From Tubulanus polymorphus (Eukaryota; Nemertea; Palaeonemertea; Tubulaniformes; Tubulanidae), in contig NC_134025.1 in the NCBI RefSeq assembly GCF_964204645.1, forward strand, positions 19,314,001-19,374,000: 60,000 nt of DNA. The letters are read 5' to 3'. Below, piece by piece: positions 58,001 through 60,000 of the stretch (its first letter is position 1; each line of letters opens with the position of its first letter). Below the pieces are notes generated by a model that worked only from the letters and a program-made list of their open reading frames with translations, did not search any database and was not told where the DNA came from. The position numbers and the translations under genes are program-made.

Positions 58001-59584
58001 AAGTTATGCCTGATTCTCATGTTCAAATTTAATTCAAATTCTAATTTATTTTATTACATCATATTTACAAAGCATATCATTGGTTCATACAGTAATAAAA
58101 ATTAGGAAAGAACAAATATTATTACAGAATTTTAAAAAAGGCAATGAATTTCTATAACTAAATGAACATTATTTTTCTAATAACTCAGAACAAGAGTGAC
58201 TCTCCCGTTTATTAGGAAACACACGCAACTAGTGGAATAGGTTTGATTTACACACATGTTGCAGGTATCAATTGTTTATCACTATAGAATTTGTAATCCA
58301 TAAAAGCCAAAATCAACATCAGCCGGAAACCCAGACCAGATCAATTCATAATTTATTGATTGAATCTACACTACAATATATGTACATGTATTTATTCAAA
58401 TATTTCAATACAAACATTAACTTCTTCAATCTATTCTAAATCATAATACGTTCTTATCTGTAAATTCACTCAATCTATCGACTCAGCAGGTGCGAGATGA
58501 GTTCTTAATAGGACAGATCCATTTTTAAGCATGGTGATGATACAGTATCATGATGTTTGAATGCCAAAATAAATGCCTGGTCAAATAGATTAATATTTGT
58601 TGATTGTACATCCGCGTATGTTCGGTTTCAAAGCTGAATCATATTGACGTTTACACAGTGGTAGCATATTAGGTTCGAATCTGTCAATGCATTTTATTCT
58701 ATGTATCGATATTTCAATTTACTACACCGATCTTTCTGAATGGCTTTGCAGAAAACCCGTCATCGCTGCTTGGCAGCTATATTTATTACATTTAAGTTTG
58801 ACAGGTTTTTGGATCAGTCGATTTTGGATTGCACCCAGCATCCATCTCAGTTTCATCATCTCTCATGCATATCTGGAGAATTGTTTTATGAGGAAAATAT
58901 CAACATGTTTTGACTTAAAGTCTTGATGTATTTGATAATCTGTGGCTAAAAAATCAGCTGATTGGCAAAAATGTACAGTATGTGATGTGATATGGTAGCA
59001 CCTTTTGAAGAAAACTGAAAAATTTACTTTTTCAGCCGCAATCTATTTTCAGGGTTAACTTCTGTCTTCATAGTTAGTGGTTGAACTTATAATCAAGGGC
59101 ATTAATGTGCAATCTGGTTTATTTTGCTTGTCCACCATATTAGACAAGGTTTGAACCAAAGTGATAGTACTAGTTTGCTTTACGTATTTGCACTTAAGTC
59201 TGGACTAGTTGACATTTGGTTTTACTTGGTCCGTTAATATAGGTACTCAATAAATCATGATTACTGAAATTCACCCAGTTTGAGTATCACTAGAAGGGTT
59301 AACTCCTAAAATAAATTTTGTCAAGGTCAAATTTTAAAACAGAAATGTGGAACTGGATCTAAGGACTCTCTAAAATTTAAACAAAATTCAACCTATTTTG
59401 GTTTGTTTGATTAGGCTACCATGTGGTTTATTCTATCATATGAAATACAATGCCTATTCATTTGCAGAATACGTTACCAAAATGTCGAGTTAGTGGAGGA
59501 GTTTCGAATGTATCATTCTCATTCCGTGGCATGGATGCTGTTCGTGAAGCTATGCATAGTGTATTCCTTTACCACGCTATCCGG
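39991..59584 (+). CDS. MTR: Cobalamin-dependent methionine synthase (5' part, 16 exons, continues past the window)
   Basis: Methionine synthase transfers a methyl group from 5-methyl-tetrahydrofolate through cobalamin to homocysteine in the cytosol, linking the folate and methionine cycles. Sixteen plus-strand exons join in consistent phases: 39991-40051, 43817-44016, 45529-45618, 45708-45870, 46322-46428, 46724-46783, 46865-46959, 47978-48078, 49979-50040, 50976-51043, 51134-51213, 51794-51906, 52181-52321, 53353-53538, 54153-54332, 59468-59584. They encode 608 residues, about the first half of a roughly 1,265-residue enzyme. Residues about 35-340 form the homocysteine-binding barrel, with [21 protein letters not shown] and the zinc-ligand cysteines in LNCA and GGCCG. 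Residues about 365-608 form most of the pterin-binding barrel, with [14 protein letters not shown] and DPNILT. The cobalamin and reactivation domains must lie beyond 60000. No frame is broken. Confidence 0.96.
40283..41322. mobile_element. Element D copy 2 in MTR intron 1
   Basis: Shares AATAGCTCCAATCTTACTGA through about 40455, and TCATTTCGCTAAATCTGTCC through GGACATGAACATACCTAT, with copy 1. A different 260-bp middle contains ATCTCGCGAGAATTGCGC. The two copies bracket the MTR promoter and exon 1. Confidence 0.6.
41345..41645 (-). repeat. CCCTAA-rich interspersed repeat, copy 3
   Basis: The plus strand shows TTTTGCCAATGCGGCATTAT, a 20-base-scale inverted pair around ATATCGTTTACTAAAAT, then GGGTTTAGGGTTAGGGTTTC and GGGATAGGGTTAGGGTAAGG. 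These match the inverted middle of copy 2. The telomere-like strings are part of a dispersed repeat, not a telomere. Confidence 0.5.
41650..43500. other. MTR intron 1, right part, no gene seen
   Basis: Intron sequence without recognisable exons. The text near 42420-42460 (GTTGTTGAAAATCTCGCGAG) resembles the middle of element D copy 2. The frame at 41855-42091 has no recognisable product. Confidence 0.35.
43508..43669. mobile_element. 162-bp pogo-like MITE in MTR intron 1
   Basis: The ends share CAGTA and an inner CTTAATTCGGA in inverted orientation (CACTTAATTCGGATATGG against GCTTAATTCGGAATTTTC). TA follows the right end; the left flank is CA, probably mutated. CAGTA ends with a TA target are typical of pogo elements. 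Confidence 0.6.
43817..44016 (+). CDS. MTR: MTR coding exon 2 (homocysteine domain start)
   Basis: Encodes [38 protein letters not shown] and [13 protein letters not shown], near matches to the N-terminal barrel of animal methionine synthase. Acceptor TTACAG, donor GTTAGT, phase 0 at the end. Confidence 0.97.
44192..44710. mobile_element. 519-bp pogo/Tigger-like MITE in MTR intron 2
   Basis: Ends CAGTAAAATCTCCCTTAGTG and CAGTATAACCTCTCTATAGT (inverted) are flanked by TA (44190-44191, 44711-44712). AGTGAACA recurs about eight times, mostly near the ends. There is no coding capacity. Confidence 0.75.
45529..45618 (+). CDS. MTR: MTR coding exon 3
   Basis: Ninety bases encoding [18 protein letters not shown] and [12 protein letters not shown]; the GAD-IETNTF block is conserved in the homocysteine-binding barrel. 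Acceptor TTAG, donor GTATGT. Confidence 0.97.
45708..45870 (+). CDS. MTR: MTR coding exon 4
   Basis: Encodes [18 protein letters not shown], then [20 protein letters not shown] and [15 protein letters not shown] is a conserved barrel motif. Ends in phase 1 before GTAAGT. Confidence 0.97.
46322..46428 (+). CDS. MTR: MTR coding exon 5
   Basis: Encodes [20 protein letters not shown] and [16 protein letters not shown], a close match to the vertebrate [10 protein letters not shown] block. Acceptor GCAG, donor GTATTC. Confidence 0.97.
46724..46783 (+). CDS. MTR: MTR coding exon 6
   Basis: Sixty bases encoding [20 protein letters not shown], colinear with the animal enzyme. Acceptor TAG, donor GTAAGT, phase 0 both sides. 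Confidence 0.95.
46865..46959 (+). CDS. MTR: MTR coding exon 7
   Basis: Encodes [20 protein letters not shown] and [11 protein letters not shown]. The [15 protein letters not shown] block is invariant in the family. Ends in phase 2. Confidence 0.97.
47000..47970. other. MTR intron 7, no gene seen
   Basis: No repeat ends, RNA genes or conserved coding text recognised. Confidence 0.35.
47978..48078 (+). CDS. MTR: MTR coding exon 8 (first zinc-ligand Cys)
   Basis: Encodes [20 protein letters not shown] and ending VLCYPNAG. The Cys of GLNCA is, by family knowledge, one of the three zinc ligands that activate homocysteine. Ends in phase 1. Confidence 0.97.
48584..49426 (+). mobile_element. 843-bp hAT derivative with a retained zinc-finger exon
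   Basis: Ends CAGAGATGCTAG (48584) and its inverted copy (ending 49426) are flanked by a 6-bp repeat TTAACC (48578-48583, 49427-49432). Both ends go on to a CCGGAA motif, as in the large hAT element. The interior near 49100-49389 encodes a BED-like finger with [16 protein letters not shown] and [10 protein letters not shown], similar in pattern to the N-terminus of the 14301 transposase. The rest of the transposase is gone. It sits in MTR intron 8. Confidence 0.8.
49185..49389 (+). pseudogene. BED-like zinc-finger remnant of an hAT transposase
   Basis: Reads [20 protein letters not shown] then [16 protein letters not shown] and ends at TAA 49387-49389 after KCPF. The Cys-X2-Cys and His spacing parallels the finger at 14490-14560. 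Upstream in the same frame (from about 49100) similar text continues without a clear start. It is a leftover exon of the host element, not an independent gene. Confidence 0.65.
49979..50040 (+). CDS. MTR: MTR coding exon 9
   Basis: Encodes [20 protein letters not shown], a conserved stretch between the two groups of zinc-ligand cysteines. Acceptor TTTCAG. The donor GTATAT leads directly into a short (TA)n tract. Confidence 0.96.
50084..50907 (-). mobile_element. Element B, old copy in MTR intron 9
   Basis: The left end resembles the 3' terminal region (AGCCCACTT, TCCGTCCATCTGTAGACAG). The right end is a degraded 5' start (CCCTGAAACCCTAG on the plus strand). One repeat-unit motif near 50830 is decayed (TTCACCAGGGATG). 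It is more diverged and shorter than other copies. Confidence 0.65.
50976..51043 (+). CDS. MTR: MTR coding exon 10 (paired zinc-ligand Cys)
   Basis: Encodes [20 protein letters not shown] and HI. The adjacent cysteines of GGCCG complete the zinc site of the homocysteine domain. Ends in phase 2. Confidence 0.97.
51134..51213 (+). CDS. MTR: MTR coding exon 11 (interdomain linker)
   Basis: Encodes [20 protein letters not shown] and GHTLLAG, the linker between the homocysteine and folate barrels. Acceptor TTCAG, ends in phase 1. Confidence 0.96.
51794..51906 (+). CDS. MTR: MTR coding exon 12 (folate domain start)
   Basis: Encodes [20 protein letters not shown] and [31 protein letters not shown] is the signature opening of the pterin-binding barrel. 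Ends in phase 0. Confidence 0.97.
52181..52321 (+). CDS. MTR: MTR coding exon 13
   Basis: Encodes [20 protein letters not shown] and [20 protein letters not shown], then SEPDIAK. The D-NMD-GMLDG segment is conserved in the folate-binding barrel. Confidence 0.97.
52330..53340. other. MTR intron 13, no gene seen
   Basis: AT-rich intron. The frame at 53040-53261 has no recognisable protein similarity and no splice context. Confidence 0.35.
53353..53538 (+). CDS. MTR: MTR coding exon 14
   Basis: Encodes [33 protein letters not shown] and [16 protein letters not shown] and NSISLKEG are folate-barrel motifs; the exon is colinear with the vertebrate enzyme. Confidence 0.97.
54153..54332 (+). CDS. 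MTR: MTR coding exon 15
   Basis: Encodes [20 protein letters not shown], then [20 protein letters not shown] and the end [14 protein letters not shown] is conserved in the pterin-binding family. Ends in phase 0 before a 5.1 kb intron. Confidence 0.97.
54690..55170 (-). mobile_element. Element B fragment in MTR intron 15
   Basis: The plus strand reads through the complement of the element's 3' half, including GTCCGTTTATAGACAGAATC, TTGGGAAGTTT and GTATGTATCTACCCTAGC. The 154-bp repeats are missing. Confidence 0.55.
55178..55207. repeat. Perfect 12-bp hairpin in MTR intron 15
   Basis: AGGGTTTTCTGT pairs with ACAGAAAACCCT around a 6-base loop. On the minus strand the stem ends in CCCT followed by AATTAC, the same hairpin-then-CTAA arrangement as element B. 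It may be the 3' terminus of another hairpin-ended repeat family. Confidence 0.5.
56213..57316 (-). mobile_element. Element B copy in MTR intron 15 (full length)
   Basis: The minus strand reads CTAGGGGTCCAGGGACACC from 57316 to the hairpin and CTAA at 56213. Three motifs at 56918, 57072 and 57226 are exactly 154 bp apart. This is the best preserved minus-strand copy. Confidence 0.88.
56918..57240 (+). promoter_or_regulatory. CTCF-like motif array in the minus-strand element B copy
   Basis: Three sites at 56918 (GGCCACCAGGGGGCG), 57072 and 57226 (GGTCACCAGGGGGCG), exactly 154 bp apart. They point opposite to the sites in the plus-strand copies. Confidence 0.45.
57726..57822 (+). other. Possible terminal exon of unknown gene inside MTR intron 15
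   Basis: After TTTTGCAG, one frame encodes [20 protein letters not shown] then [10 protein letters not shown] and TAG. Codon use looks gene-like, and AATAAA occurs at 58094-58099. It is out of phase with MTR exon 15: the phase 0 reading stops after two codons. No upstream partner exon was recognised. It may be chance. Confidence 0.2.
57830..59460. other. MTR intron 15, right part, no gene seen
   Basis: AT-rich intron sequence. The frame at 58687-58926 is hydrophobic but lacks recognisable similarity or splice context. Confidence 0.35.
59468..59584 (+). CDS. MTR: MTR coding exon 16 (last one in the window)
   Basis: Encodes [20 protein letters not shown] and [19 protein letters not shown], the conserved SGG-SN-SFSFRG segment near the end of the folate barrel. 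The donor GTAAGA at 59585 shows that the gene continues to the right. Confidence 0.97.
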
Positions 59585-60000
59585 GTAAGAATAAAGCTGT
59601 CATTGACTAGATCTTTGAGCCCTATCAGCAGTTATGATACTCGGTGTTATCACTGGGAATTATATGTGCTAATACAAAATGTACTGTACATAGATGAATA
59701 TGTCCTACAACTGGTAATGTAATCATGACGCTCTAGCCTTTAGAGCACTCAGTGACCTCTGACTCCTCTTGAATGGATTGGGCTGGGCACGAAGGTTAAA
59801 TCTGGGCTTAGTTTAATCATTAATCTCCTAGCAAATCATTACATTTATGTTATTGCAAGAAACCATTATTGTAGGAAATGAAACTTTCATGTAGGCCTAC
59901 TTAGGAAACAGCCTTGTAAGCTGGTCAGGATAGGACCTATGTACAAATGAAATCTATATCTTTTCAAATACTACTGAAGTAAAGAATGTAAATGTCAATA

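Overview
This is a eukaryotic, animal-type nuclear window: AT-rich, intron-rich and full of transposable elements. Two conserved single-copy animal genes are recognisable by protein similarity, with canonical GT-AG introns and consistent splice phases. Syntaxin-5 (STX5, minus strand, 5400-32701) is complete in 10 coding exons. Methionine synthase (MTR, plus strand, from 39991) is present as its first 16 coding exons and runs off the right edge. Vertebrate-type cobalamin-dependent methionine synthase, long introns, tRNA-derived SINEs, hAT, Mutator-like and pogo-like elements, a LINE with an esterase-type ORF1, and an abundant repeat with a 3' hairpin all suggest a marine invertebrate bilaterian. 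I cannot name the phylum from sequence alone.

Layout. 1-5399: downstream of STX5, with decayed repeats and one tRNA-derived SINE (4643-4957). 5400-32701: STX5, whose 15.4 kb intron 5 (10564-25942) holds a 10.5 kb decayed hAT transposon (13709-24225). That transposon has itself been hit by a TIR element (element A, 14957-15564), a hairpin-ended repeat (element B, 15673-16932), a nearly complete LINE (about 18262-22815) and a small palindromic element (23801-23937). 32702-39990: the intergenic space between the two head-to-head genes, built from two Mutator-like MITEs with 9-bp target duplications, a SINE-like tRNA remnant, CCCTAA-rich repeats and a 1.6 kb inserted block. 39991-60000: MTR exons 1-16, with introns holding further element B copies, two pogo-like MITEs and an hAT derivative that keeps a zinc-finger exon.

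The genes have unrelated roles. STX5 is the Qa-SNARE of ER-Golgi and intra-Golgi fusion. MTR makes methionine from homocysteine using methyl-tetrahydrofolate and cobalamin. They share only a divergent orientation with about 7.3 kb between start codons, which is too far for an obvious shared promoter.

The most interesting signal is not a gene. The dominant interspersed repeat (element B) contains two to four tandem units with an exact 154-bp period, and each unit carries a near-perfect match to the bilaterian CTCF core motif. At least fifteen such sites lie in this 60 kb. I saw no evidence of a wholly new protein-coding system, CRISPR array, operon or viral genome.
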